Origin: Symbiodinium natans
Taxonomy: Eukaryota > Sar > Dinophyceae > Suessiales > Symbiodiniaceae
Direction: 5' to 3'
Assembly (NCBI GenBank): GCA_905221605.1
Contig: CAJNDS010002419.1
Coordinates: 62,001-126,000 of the forward strand
Length of the DNA: 64,000 bases
Both the position numbers and the translations under genes were made by a program. Of the stretch, positions 1 through 12,100 are shown in pieces; the stretch's first letter is position 1; the number at the start of each line of letters is the position of its first letter. The notes beneath the pieces are model-generated. The model did not search any database. It saw nothing but the letters and a program-made list of their open reading frames with translations, and had not been told where the DNA came from.

Positions 1-782
1 CGATGAAGGGTTTAGGGTTTATAGGGTTTAGGGTTTAGGGTTTAGGGTTTAGGGTTTAGGGTTTATTGAAATTATTCAGGGTTCAGGTCTGGGGAAAGTT
101 TCGAGGAGTTTCGAGGAAAGTTTGCCTGTTTTGGAGAGGCTTTTAGAATAGTTTCGATTTACAGGGGCTTGAGGGTTTAGGCTTTAGGGTTGAAGGTTTA
201 GGGTCTGAGGTTCGGGGAGCTTGGGGAGTATGGAGACTTCAGGGAGTTTAGTGTTTGGGTTTCAAGTTTAGGATGCCATCTAACATACCCATGATACACC
301 GCATAGGACCCCTCAGGCCTGTATCAAGGAGTGCTTCGGTTCAAGCAGATAGAGGCTTGCCGAACCTGTAGGGGCCTGAAATCCTGTAAACGCTAGAAGC
401 CCTAAACCCTAAACCCAAAAACCTTAAAACCCTAGACCCTAAACCCTACCACCCAGCCGTGAGCTTTCTAGTTGACAAGTTGAGTTGTGTTCCATGGATG
501 CATAGATAGGCTAGAGGCTGTTACTTAAGTGTTGGTGTCAGGGGTCTGGGGCTTGCGGACCCTGGGGTTTAGGGTATAGGCCGACTTCGGGGTTGATTGG
601 GGAGTCTGGTTTCGGCACAGGGTTAGGGTTTAGGGTTCAAGGTTTAGGGTTTCGGGTTTCGGGTTTCGGGTTTAGGGTTTAGGGTTCAGGGTTTAGGGTT
701 TAGGGTTTAGGGTTTAGGGTAGCCGGAAATAGGTACACCGAGCAGCATGTCTGCAGCTAGGAGTCCTTGGTATGCTGGCGAG
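1..782. repeat. Interrupted TTTAGGG/CCCTAAA arrays, partial intron
   Basis: The stretch before the first recognised exon holds short TTTAGGG runs (about 8-64, 640-720), a short CCCTAAA run near 400-450 and unique spacer DNA. No coding segment is recognised. It is read as the 3' part of an intron whose 5' exon lies outside the window. Confidence 0.6.
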
Positions 783-856
783 GTTCTTCTTCGAGGACTA
801 CAAGTGCGACGAGCTGAACAAGATTTCGGAGATCTTCATGGAGGATAAGGTGCTCG
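783..856 (+). CDS. CbxX/CfxQ module 1 exon with FEDY motif
   Basis: Reads [13 protein letters not shown] followed by [11 protein letters not shown], the post-sensor segment of CbxX/CfxQ ATPases (compare [14 protein letters not shown] in module 2). The acceptor is taken as GCGAG|G, but an upstream AG near 754 would also keep the frame open. It ends in phase 1 at G|GTAAAC. The following intron (857-1,136) is almost entirely a CCCCTAAA array. Confidence 0.75.
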
Positions 857-3800
857 GTAAACCCACAGGGCATTCTCTAGTACCTCAAACCCCTAAACCC
901 CTAAACCCCTAAACCCCTAAACCCCTAAACCCCTAAACCCTAAACCCTAAACCCCTAAACCCCTAAACCCCTAAACCCTAAACCCCTCAACCCCTAAACC
1001 CCTAAACCCCTAAACCCCTAAACCCCTAAACCCCTAAACCCCTAAACCCCTAAACCCCTAAGCCCCTAAACCCCTAAACCCCTAAACCCCTAAACCCCTA
1101 AACCCCTAAACCGCACGCTCCAAGAGACCCTTACAGGCCCTGGGATGGCTACCAGGCATCTGCCAGGCTATGTCGAGGTAACCACAAACCCCCGGAAGCC
1201 GTGAACCTTCCCAAAAGCAAAGGACAAGAAGAGGGTTTAGGGTTTAGGGTTGAGGGTTGAGGGTTGAGGGTTTAGGGTTTAGGGTTTAGGGCGAATGCTC
1301 ATCATGGCCCTGAGCCCTGAAATTGAATAGGCCCCTGCACAGAATTTTCGTCTTCAAGTCCTCAGGTTTAGTTTTGTTCTTCATGCCCAAAAGAACCTTA
1401 CACTCGAAACCCTAATCCCTAACCCCAACAAGCCAAAGCCTCAACTAGACGTCTCGAACGAAAGCCCTAGACCCCTAAACCCTGATAAACCCTAAACCCT
1501 AAACCCTAAACCCTAAATGTTGGCACAGGGGTTCAGTGCTTCCGAGCCCGCCAAAGTTTGGTCACTCTGCAGCAGCATCCGAGAAGCTGGGAGTCTGGGG
1601 ATTTGGGCCTAACTGAGTTGTGCTTGGGATGATTGTTGCAGTTTCCTAAACCCTAAACCCTAAATATAAACCCTAAGCATCTTTCGTTAAGAAGGGAACC
1701 CACTCATAAGAAAATGTTACATCGTTTCCGCTCAACTCAGCTTGAGAGTTTAGGGGGATGAGTGCAGGTTCAGGGTTTAAGGCTTAGGGTCTTGAGTTAA
1801 GTTCCTTTCTTGTGTTGGGGCCGGGGGGGAGGGCACATGATTCTCAGTTGCATTCTTCCGATCATTTTAAAGTTAGGCATCCACACACAAAAAGGGGCCC
1901 TAAGCCATCAACCCCGCACCCGACAAAGAAGAGATTGGGGAAGAGGAATGAGTTTAGGGTTTAGGGTTTAGGGTTTAGGGTTTAGGGTTTCCGATGTTAG
2001 GCTTTAGGGTTTAGGGTTTTAGGTTTGGCTTTAGGTTGCGAGTTTAACGGTTGAGACTTTTCATTTCAGGTTATGTTGTTACTGGGCCCTAAGACCTACC
2101 AAAGGCGTTTGCGGATGCAGTTCCCCTTGGCCCTGAAATGTCGACTCTAGGGTTCAGGGTTTACGTTTTAGGGTTTAGGGTTTTGGGTTTTGGGTTTTGG
2201 GTTTTGGGTTTAGGAGAATTCCTACACCATTGGAGCCGAATTATCCGAAACCCTGAAGCCTTGAGACGAACAATCCCTATGATACATTGAGCGCTTCAAC
2301 CCCCCCCCCCCCCCCCCCCCCGGTTTCCCGACTACCTCCCTAGGTTCCCCCCTATAAAAATCTTAAACAAATTATTGTTGAATAGCCTGAAATATGGGGG
2401 GGGAACCAGGGGTAGTATAGAGCCGGGTAGTAGGGGAACCCTTGACCTTGGTAACGCCAGTTTCTGAAAGCCATCAGCCCTAATTTGCCCGAAGCTGCCT
2501 GTACTTTTCGTGTTTAAGGGTTTGGGGCTTAGGATTTAGGGTTTAGGGTTACCCTAAACGCTAAACCCGAAACCCTAAACCTAAGCCATAAACCTGAGCC
2601 CTAAACCCAGTTCCCTGAAAATCCCAGACCCGACCACTACAGGAGCCTCCACGATGAACCAACAGCAAACCCTAAGCCCTGAACCCTTCCGCCCCAAGCC
2701 CTAAACTTCCTAAACCCCAAACCTCTTCTAGACCTTAAACCCCAAACCCTAAACCCTAAACCCTAAACCCTAAACCCTAAACCCTACACCCTAAACCCTA
2801 AACCCTAAACCCTAAACCCTAAACCCTAAACCCTAAACCCTAAACCCTAAACCCTAAACCCTAAACCCTAAACCCTAACCCCACCCCCCCCATTCCTTTT
2901 AGTGGGCCAGTGTGATCGACCGAGGCTCGGCCGAACCATTAAGTTTGCCACCGGCTGCTGCGAAGCGACTCGGTTTCACAGGCCTGCAGGTTTAGGGTTT
3001 CGGGTTTAGGGTTTAGGGTTTAGGGTTTAGAATTTAGGGTTTAGGGTTTAGACTTTAGGGTGGGGTTTAGGGCCTAGGGCCTGGGGCTTCGGCTGTGCAT
3101 CAGGGGACGCTTGCGGGATCTGCGCCTTTTCTAAATGAGAACGGCGCACTGCCTACCCCAAGCTCACATAGCGAAGCGTTCCTACCCTGACTACGTATTC
3201 TCTTTTGGGGCTTTGGGGCTCTGGCGGTGGAGCACCTGCCACTTTGGAGATGCAAAGTAAAGCTCGGGCATCCATCAGCCCCCAAGCCCATCGGCCTCCC
3301 TTCTGCCCCATCTGCCAGAGGGTTTTGGCGCAAACTGGGCTTTCGCTACAGTCCGATGAGGGTGCTTTGCGCACCCGACTGGCCGAGGCGCCGGACATTT
3401 GCAATTTCTGATGACATGGCATGTTCACAACCTTGTCAACGGCACGAAAGCCAGCTTGGGGTTTAGGCTTTCGGGCGTAGAGGGCAAATTTCAGTCGGGA
3501 AACTTCCACCATATACCCTTAGTTGTGCCCATATGCCTCTTATGCTTACAAGCCTTATATGAAGTTTCGAGTGTAGGGTTTAGGGGTGTCAGGTCCTTTT
3601 CGAATCCCTTACAGGGCAAAAGGGGGAGAGGAAAGTACGGTGTATATTGTGGTTTTGAAAGTAAACATCCTTAGCGAACCTGGTGAGTACGCATGTACGG
3701 GGTCCTAGCAAATAAATGCTGCCCTACTGTAAGTTAATGCTTATGGAAACTCCCTCCTGAGTAGATTGCAAACACGCCAACCACGCGGAACTCTTCACGG

Positions 3801-4164
3801 GGTCCCGTGCCCGAATAGGCCAACAACCCAGACCCCCATGCATAGCTCCCGTCCCACTGACCCCTAAAGCACGGTAAGCCCATAAGTTGGGTTTGGGGTT
3901 ACCCTAAGGATCCATGTACCTATATAGTATATACTTGGGCCCTAAAGCTACTATATAGGAACCCCTTTAAGGCCCAAGTATATACGATATAGGTACATGG
4001 ATCCTTTGGGTTATAGCTGAGAGTCACTACCCTTGACTCTGCTTACCTAACAGATTAAGCAGGTTCTAACCCCGGATCAGCCGGCAACAATCCACACAAG
4101 TTTAGGTAATTCAGAAAATGGTACGGTAAATGGACCCTATGCGCCACTGAACACCAGCGGCCAA

Positions 4165-4209
<45 letters not shown>

Positions 4210-7200
4210 AACCTGCTGTACATGCAGGATTGGGGTCACGCCCTTTCTCAATTTCATGCGGGGGGACGCAGCACATCACTGGGACTGCGTCCAACGAAGC
4301 TACCAGTGATGTGGGAAGTCGGAGTTGGCCGCTCCGGTGTACCTGCTCAATACAGATTTGTGACATCATCCATCGTGTATGCTTTGCATTGTTGAATCTA
4401 TTGAACATCCTCGCTGTGCAATTCCGAATGAACCATCTGTTGGAGAGCAATTGATGCTTTTGAGGGTTCTGTGATGCTTGATGTTGTCCAGTCGAGCGTC
4501 CGTCTCATCAGTTCCAGACAAGTCAACGTGTGTATGGTTCTGGCGTGTTGTCCCGTCACGGGGCCAGATCCCAGAAGACCCGGGCATCCGGGATTGACTG
4601 AGCTCTGCTGACTGACATATTCATTCATCGGGATCATCTGCAGTAGGCTTTGTGACATGAGTGAGTGCGAGCACAGACATGTCATCGGGATCATCCAAAT
4701 TGCAGACGCAGGGGTAACCGGACGGCACTGCTTTTGTGATCTTCGTGTTGTCCCGTCAGCTGTGAACAGGTAGTTTGACTGAGGCTGCATCAGGCACAGA
4801 CACATGTCCTCCCCGCTAATGTTGGTAAAGTGGTGTTGTCCTCCCTCCTGTTGTTGTTGGTGAACTTCCTCTGCACCTCTTGCCGTTGTTGTTCATGTGC
4901 ATGAGTTAACATGTCTCTCTGCTAATGTTGGTAAAGTGTTGCTGAACTCACTCCTGTTGTGGTGATGATCTACCTCGCGCGTTCTCAGTCTCAAGATGTT
5001 TGACCTGTCTTTGTCTCGTCCGCCCTTCGGGGGCATGATGCTGCCATACGTGATGCCCATGATGGCCGGGCAGCTCCCGAGTAATTCATGTCTTTCTTGC
5101 AGCCGGCTCAGCGCCTGCTTTGGTGTGTCGCCCCTTGGGGCATATGTGTGTGTGCAACCTGCTGTACATGCAGGATTGGGGTCACGCCCTTTCTCAATTT
5201 CATGCGGAGGGACGCAGCACATCACTGGGACTGCGTCCAACGAAGCTACCAGTGATGTGGGAAGTCGGAGTTGGCCGCTCCGGTGTACCTGCTCAATACA
5301 GATTTGTGACATCATCCATCGTGTATGCTTTGCATTGTTGAATCTATTGAACATCCTCGCTGTGCAATTCCGAATGAACCATCTGTTGGAGAGCAATTGA
5401 TGCTTTTGAGGGTTCTGTGATGCTTGATGTTGTCCAGTCGAGCGTCCGTCTCATCAGTTCCAGACAAGTCAACGTGTGTGTGTGTGATAAAGTGTGTGTG
5501 TGTGTGGGTGTGGGTGTGGGTGTGGGTGTGTGTGTGTGTGTGTGTGTGACTAACGTTGCTACCCCTAAGATGCACAGCGCAGCCAGAGCCCACCCACCCC
5601 TAAACACTAAACATCTTCAACCCCTCAGCTCTTCGCAACTCACACCTTAAGGGCCCACGCACCTCATTATTACATACTTGGGCCCCAAAGTCAACATGTA
5701 GGAGGTACTTTGAGGCCCAAGTACTCCCTATTTAGCTACATGGACGCTGACGCGAAACCCCTGAAACCACAAAATGCAAACTCCAACAACCCTAAACCCT
5801 AAACCCGAAACCCGAAACCCTAAACCCCTGGAAGCGCCCAGCAAACGCCTTTTGACCAAGGTCTCTTCCTCGCCGGGTGGAAGTTGCAAAGCGATGGGAA
5901 CTCAGCAAGTCACGCCTCGCCAAAGTTCACCGTGTTAGGGTTTAGGGTTTAGGGTTTAGGGTTTAGGGTTTAGGGTGTCTCAATGAGTGGGCGCGCTGGT
6001 GCTGAAAGCACCCAGGCGCGCGCCCCGATTTGCATAAGCCCACCCCCGCTGGCGCTCCACCCTCGCCTTAACCTCTACGGGTTTAGGGTTCTTTTGAACT
6101 CTGATCGTGCTTTTGTTAATTTTCTCTTGTCCATTGGGTTGAAGCTCGGCATCGATGCAGATCAACTACCCTGAAGTTCGTAGCCCCTAGGCATTGCAAG
6201 GGAGATGTCTATCAGTCGAGGGCTGCAAAAGTCAGAGGTTTGGGCTTGGGGTTGGCTGCCGCCTTCGCCCTCGGCGATGCTGCGTTGGAAGGGCGTGAAA
6301 TTAGAGGTTTGGGCTTTCGCCGTGCTGATGCTGCAACTTTTGTTATTTTTGTCTTTTACCCAGGCAAGGGGCCTCCCAGGCAGGGGGGCCTCCCAGTGAG
6401 TCTTTCTCAAAAACCCGAAGGTTTGGGCTTGGGGCTGGCTGCCGCATTCGTTCTTGGTGATGCTGCGTCTTGCTTGGGGATCCTTCAGGTCAGGCAAAAG
6501 GTCGGCAAGCAGGAGATCCTTTCAGTCCCATTCCGGCAAGCAGGAGATGCTAACAGTGCTAGGCTGACAGCCTCCTACTAAGTCGGGGGCCTCCCAGTGA
6601 GTCCCAAAAACCCGAAGGTTTGGGCTTGGGGCTGGCTGCCGCATTCGTTCTTGGTGATGCTGTATCTTGCTTGGGGATCCTTCAGGTCAGGCAAAAGGTC
6701 GGCAAGCAGGAGATCCTTTCAGTCCATTCCGGCAAGCAGGAGATGCTAACAGTGCTAGGCTGACAGCCTCCTAGTGAGTCTTTCTCAAAAACCCGAAATT
6801 TGGCTTGGCGAAGGCTTGGGCTTGGGGCTGGCTGCCGCATTCGTCCTTGGTGATGCTGCGTCCTGGTTTGGTTGGGGCTCTGCATCGAAAGCCTGCTTTT
6901 CAGGTAAAAGGTTTCCCTGGCAGACAACTGCCAGGTGCTTGGGGGCCTCCAGGCAGGGCGGCGGGGCGGGCGGGCCTCCTCCCAGGCAGGGGTCTCCGAC
7001 CCGACCACCTGAGGCAGGACCTCCCACCAGGGCCAAGGGCCTCCCACACAGGGCCTCCAGGCAGGGGGCCTCCCAGGCATGGGTTTGAGGCAGACCCTCC
7101 AACACAGGGGTCGGAGGCAGCAAAACCTCTCCCAGGCAGAAACCTCCCAGCCAGGCCAGGCGGGGCCTTCCAAGGAGGCAGGGGCCTCCCAGGCAGGGGC

Positions 7201-8421
7201 CTCCAGGCCCTCCCCAGGCAGGGGCTTTCCCACACAGGGCCTCCCAGGCAGGGGCCTCCCAGGCAGGCGCCTCCCAGGCAGGCCTCCCAGGCAGCGGCCT
7301 TCCGGCAGGAGGTTGCGATGTTTTACCCGAAGGTTTGGGGTATCTTATTCTAGGGCGACCTGACGGGTTTCTCGCCAGCGACCTGCCGGGTCCACCGCGC
7401 AGCCCGCAGCTGCCTGCGGGACTGTAGCTCCGTCGCCCGCCGGAGGGGTTCTGGCTCCGGAGCTGCCTCGCCTGCCGGCTTCGGCGCGTTCGCCCTGCTC
7501 GACGGCCCCGGGCTCACTCAGTTTAGGGTTTAGGGTTTGGGTTTAGGGTTTAGGGTTTAGGGTTTAGGGTTTAGGGTTTAGGGTTTAGGGTTTAGGGTTT
7601 AGGGTTTAGGGTTTAGGGTTTAGGGTTTAGGGTTTAGGGTTTAGGGTTTAGGGTTTAGGGTTTAGGGTTTAGGGTTTAGGGTTTAGGGTTTAGGGTTTAG
7701 GGTTTAGGGTTTAGGGTTTAGGGTTTAGGGTTTAGGGTTTAGGTTTAGGGTTCATCCCTTCCCCCGTGTAGTAAACGTCCCCCTGATTGTAAAAACACTT
7801 TCGGGAAAATCCTGCCGAAACCGACCCGGCCTTTCAAACCCTATTCCGAATTTCAGAGCCTCACAAACCTTCAAGCCAGTGTAAACCCTATCCCAAGAGA
7901 TGGCATCTGGATAAAAACATCCCCCTAATGCTACAAGCACATTTCGAGTTTCTATTGGGGGAAAGGGGGCGGGGGCTGTTTAATAATAGAGGGAAGGGAT
8001 TAAGGGTTCTGGAGGAAAGCATCGCGAGGTTTGGGGTCCAGTGAGGTCGCCCGCACGGGTGCGAAGCCCCCGCCCCGACACCCCTAACTCATCTCAACTT
8101 GTTTGTGTTTAGGGTTTAAGTTTTAGTGGTTAGGCTTTCGGGTTTAGGGTTCAGGGTTTAGGGCTTAGGGTAACCCTAAACCCTAAGTCCTAAACCATAA
8201 ACCCTTAAAGCAAACTTCTAGGGCGGTTCTCTGTTGGCTTTCCCGTTCTTTGGGGAGACCCGCCTTTCTGTCGGTGGGCTCGGCGGAAGCCGCTATCAAA
8301 GGTTAGGAAAGGTCAAGATCGATGGGTTAGGGTTTAGGGTTTTGGGTTTAGGGTTGGTTTTGGGTTTGGGGTTTAGGATTTAGGGTTTAGGGTTTAGAGG
8401 GTGTGTGTTTGTGGGGGGTGG

Positions 8422-8456
<35 letters not shown>

Positions 8457-9103
8457 AGGAGGCGATTTCGACTTCAGGACTGCTTAGTGAGTTCCGTGCT
8501 TCGGGTGTGACTTGCTTGTATCCTCAACCTTAGAACTGGAACCCTGAAGCCTACATCCTCAAACTTAAGCCCCTAGACCTCAGCGTTTAGGGTTTAGGGT
8601 TTAGGGTTCAGGCTTCCACCTTCAGCGTTTCGGGTGCCGAGGACGCGGGATGGAGGAAACGGGCGCACTGTACGGAATATCCTGGCCGCCTGGCTGCATC
8701 TGGTTGCATCAACAGGTTTCTCGGGTTCGTTCGGGGAATGAGCTTAGCTGACAACCCCTTTCAAACCCAATGGCTACTGCTTGGGGTTTCGCAGACAATT
8801 GGGCTTGGTTTAGAGTTTATACAGTAAGCCCCAAAAAGTTGGAAACCTTTTTGAGGACAAATAGTGCTGGGATTCCCTATACCTTACTCCAGGGATTGAG
8901 GCTATTGAGTTTCCAATTTTTTGGATTCTACTATAAGGGTTTCGTGTTACGCTTGAGGAGTTCTAGGTCTGAAGCTTCACCTCACTCGGCCTCGTGTGAC
9001 ACAGTCGATCAAGACGAAGTGATGCCGCTCAGCCATCAGATCCGCCAGATTATTAGCAATAGTCCTGTAAACTCTAAACCCTATAAACCCCAAAAGCAAA
9101 GCA

Positions 9104-9139
<36 letters not shown>

Positions 9140-12100
9140 CGAAAAAAGAAAAACTCTGCGAACCCTCAGCCCGAAGCGTACACGTTGTGTTCCCTTGATC
9201 TCAGACAACTCATCCCAGGAAGCCGGGTATCGGAACTTCGCTGCGCGAGTTGTGCCACAGCTGTATCAAGGCCTTGGGGTTTATAATGGGGTTTGGGGTT
9301 TAGGGTTTAAAATTTAGGGTTTAGGGTTTAGGGTTTAGGGTTTAGGGTTTAGGGCTTGTGGGGCTTGAGTTTGGGGTGTAGACTACTTGTTCGGCTTAGG
9401 GGGATCCACTTGGAGTCCGTTTTTGGGGTAAAGACGTCCACGAATACTGCAGTACTGCACGTGGAGCATCTTGGTCGGGCTGATGGCTCATGAGTTTAGG
9501 GTTTAGGGTTTAGGGTTTACCGGTCAGGGTCTCCTCGTCTTACTCAAGGGAGTCCATGATTGAGGTGTAGGGTTTGGGATGTTCCCCCTTCTAGGGATTA
9601 GAGTACCCCTGAGTAGAATCAATCCCTACTGAGGACTGTCAGTATACGGGGGGAACATCCCAATGTAGGGTTTGTATGTTTTGTCGGGAATCATGGCTTC
9701 AGCGACGCAGCCCCGACAGATCTAGCCGTGCAACCACTGCATCCTTCAGACCCTAACCCCCTGGCGCCTTTAGGGTTTAGGGTTTAGGGTTTAGGGTTTA
9801 GGGTTTAGGGTTTAGGGTTTAGGGTTTAGGGTTTAGGGTCTAGGGTCTAGGGTTTAGGGTTTAGGGTTTCGGGTGACTACCTTAAACCCCGAACCCTGAA
9901 CCCTATGGAAGAATTAGGATCTCAAACCTTGCCAGCATCCCTGCGCACCCTAACCCCCCAAACCATCCGACCGATCTGGCCCTGCTGTCAACAGCCCTAA
10001 GCCCGGCCCAAACCCTAAACCCTAAACCCTAAGCCCCCCTAAACCCCCCTAAACCCCCCTAAACCCCCCTAAACCCTAAACCCTAAACCCTAAACCCTAA
10101 ACCCTAAACCCTAAACCCTAAACCCTAAACCCTAAACCCTAAACCCTAAACCCTAAACCCTAAACCCTAAACCCTAAACCCTAAACCTTACATTCGAAGA
10201 CTGAAAGCCCTAAACTCGGATCCCTTGGGTGTTCAGCAGTGAGCTCCATTAAACGATGGAAATCGCAAGCCTGGTAGGGTTTAGGGTTTAGGGTTTAGGG
10301 TTTAGGGTTTAGGGTTTAGGGTTTAGGGTTTAGGGTTTAGGGTTTAGGGTTTAGGGTTCCTGCCGCCGCAGACCCGGTCATCCGGCCTGTCTTGGACCGG
10401 GTGCAGGAGTTTGCGCAGCTGAAACAGGCCAGGGTCTAGGGTTCTGGAGCAAAGCATCGCGAGGTTTGGGGTCCAGTGAGGTTGCCCGCACGGCTGCGAA
10501 GCCCCCGCCCCGTCACCCGTAACTGATCTCAATTCGTTTGTGTTTAGGGTTTAGGGTTTAGGGTTTAGGGTTTAGGGTTTAGGGCTTAGGGCTTCGGGCT
10601 TCGGGCTTCGGGCTTCGGGCTTCGGGCTTCGGGCTTAGGGCTTAGGGTTTAGGGCTTAGGGCTTAGGGGTTAGGGCTTAGGGCTTAGGGCTGAGGGCTTC
10701 GGGCTTAGGGCTTCGGGCTTCGCGCTTCGGGCTTCGGGCTTAGGGCTTAGGTTTTAGGGCTTAGGGCTTAGGGTTTAGGATTAGGGGTTTAGGGTTCAGG
10801 GTTTAGGGTGCAGAGTTTCCTGGGTTCAACCCTGAACCCTAATGCCTGAACGTAGGACTTAAGGGCTTTTAGGGTAGGATGTGAGGTTGAGGGTTTAGGG
10901 CCTTGAGCTTGGGGCTGAGGGCTGAGGAGTATAGCTGACTTGGGTTTCGGGATTAGGGTTTTAGGGCCAGCAGCACGGTTTGGCTTGCAGAGCTATTTGG
11001 GGCATTAAGGGTCTCCTAGGACCTTGAACTCTACTTCCTCTGGGTATCTAAGTGTCCTGCAGCCTAGGGTGGCAGAGAGAATTACCCTAAACCCTTTGCC
11101 CTCAACTTCACCTAAACCCTAAACCCTCTGCCCTAAACCCTAAACAGGGTCTATACCAGCGAAGACAGAACAAGGGCCGCGAGAGCTCGAAGACCTCAAA
11201 GCCTCGGAAGCTTCGCACAAGTTTTGCACCCCAACCTTGACCCCTTAATAGTCCCCAAACCCCCTCAACAAATGGGGTCTAGGGTTTAGTTTAGAGTTTA
11301 GAGTTTAGAGTCTAGGGTTTAGGGTTTAGGGTTTAGGGTTTAGGGTTTAGGGTAGTTCTCTCAATAAGGATCCCTGTCGGGGTCCTCTATTTAAGGGTGC
11401 AGTACTATACAGGTGACCCCAAAACCAAGGGGATCCTAATTCAAACCCTAAACCCCAAACCCTAAACCCCAAACCCCAAACCCTAAACCCTAAACCCTAA
11501 ATTAACTGCGCGCCTATACAACAATCCTGAAATTTTCGACCCCAGCCTCGTGAGCCCAAGACCTCTCAACAGTGCCCTTCGTGGAGTTTCATGGGTACTT
11601 GTCATCAGGGTTCTAAGCATGGCTATGACCTTATTCAGGGTTTAGGGTTTAGGGTGCTTATCACCTTATAAGCTACAAGTACCCATGAACCTTTAAGCAT
11701 GCAGGAGGAGATGTGCCGTCAAGAATGAACACCCTCCGCGCCTAACATTCGCTCAAGCCGCCTCCTTTTGCACAGGAGCGAAGAAAGGATTTCGAGAGCC
11801 CGTACCACAGAGGCAGGTTTGTAAGGTGATTTCAGTGCACATGCAGCTCCAAGCGTGTGCGGTTTTAGTTTTTTGGTTTTGTCAGCGGTGGAGTGGGGGG
11901 GAAGCTGGCGTGTAGGCTTGGCGGACGGGCTACTACAGGAGCCCGAGTACCGATCTTGTGCCCCTTTAAGCCCCCATACCATTTATGTTTGAGCTTTCCT
12001 GATCCGACAGAACCTGCAGAACGCACTACCCTCCAAGGGTTTAGGGTTTAGGGTTTAGTTAGGGTTTAGGGTTTAGAGTTTATGGTTTAGGGTTTAGGGT

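Noticed and set aside
1-64. Chromosome end (true telomere) at the left edge
   Set aside because: The opening TTTAGGG run is short and of the same kind as dozens of interior arrays; unique sequence and exons follow on the right. Nothing marks a chromosome end.
888-1112. CRISPR-like array
   Set aside because: Units are contiguous octamers with no spacers; it is a simple tandem repeat in a eukaryotic intron.
3100-3512. Overlapping short open frames on both strands
   Set aside because: A GC-rich unique segment with frames on both strands, no splice-phase support and no recognised motif.
4055-5607. Minus- and plus-strand open frames of 70-170 codons
   Set aside because: They run through TG microsatellites and the 331-bp duplication, so the same frame appears twice; no domain or codon bias supports them.
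8770-9198. 142-codon plus-strand open frame
   Set aside because: It ends in a proline run produced by the poly-C tract, overlaps the intron between two module 1 exons and lacks GC3 bias.
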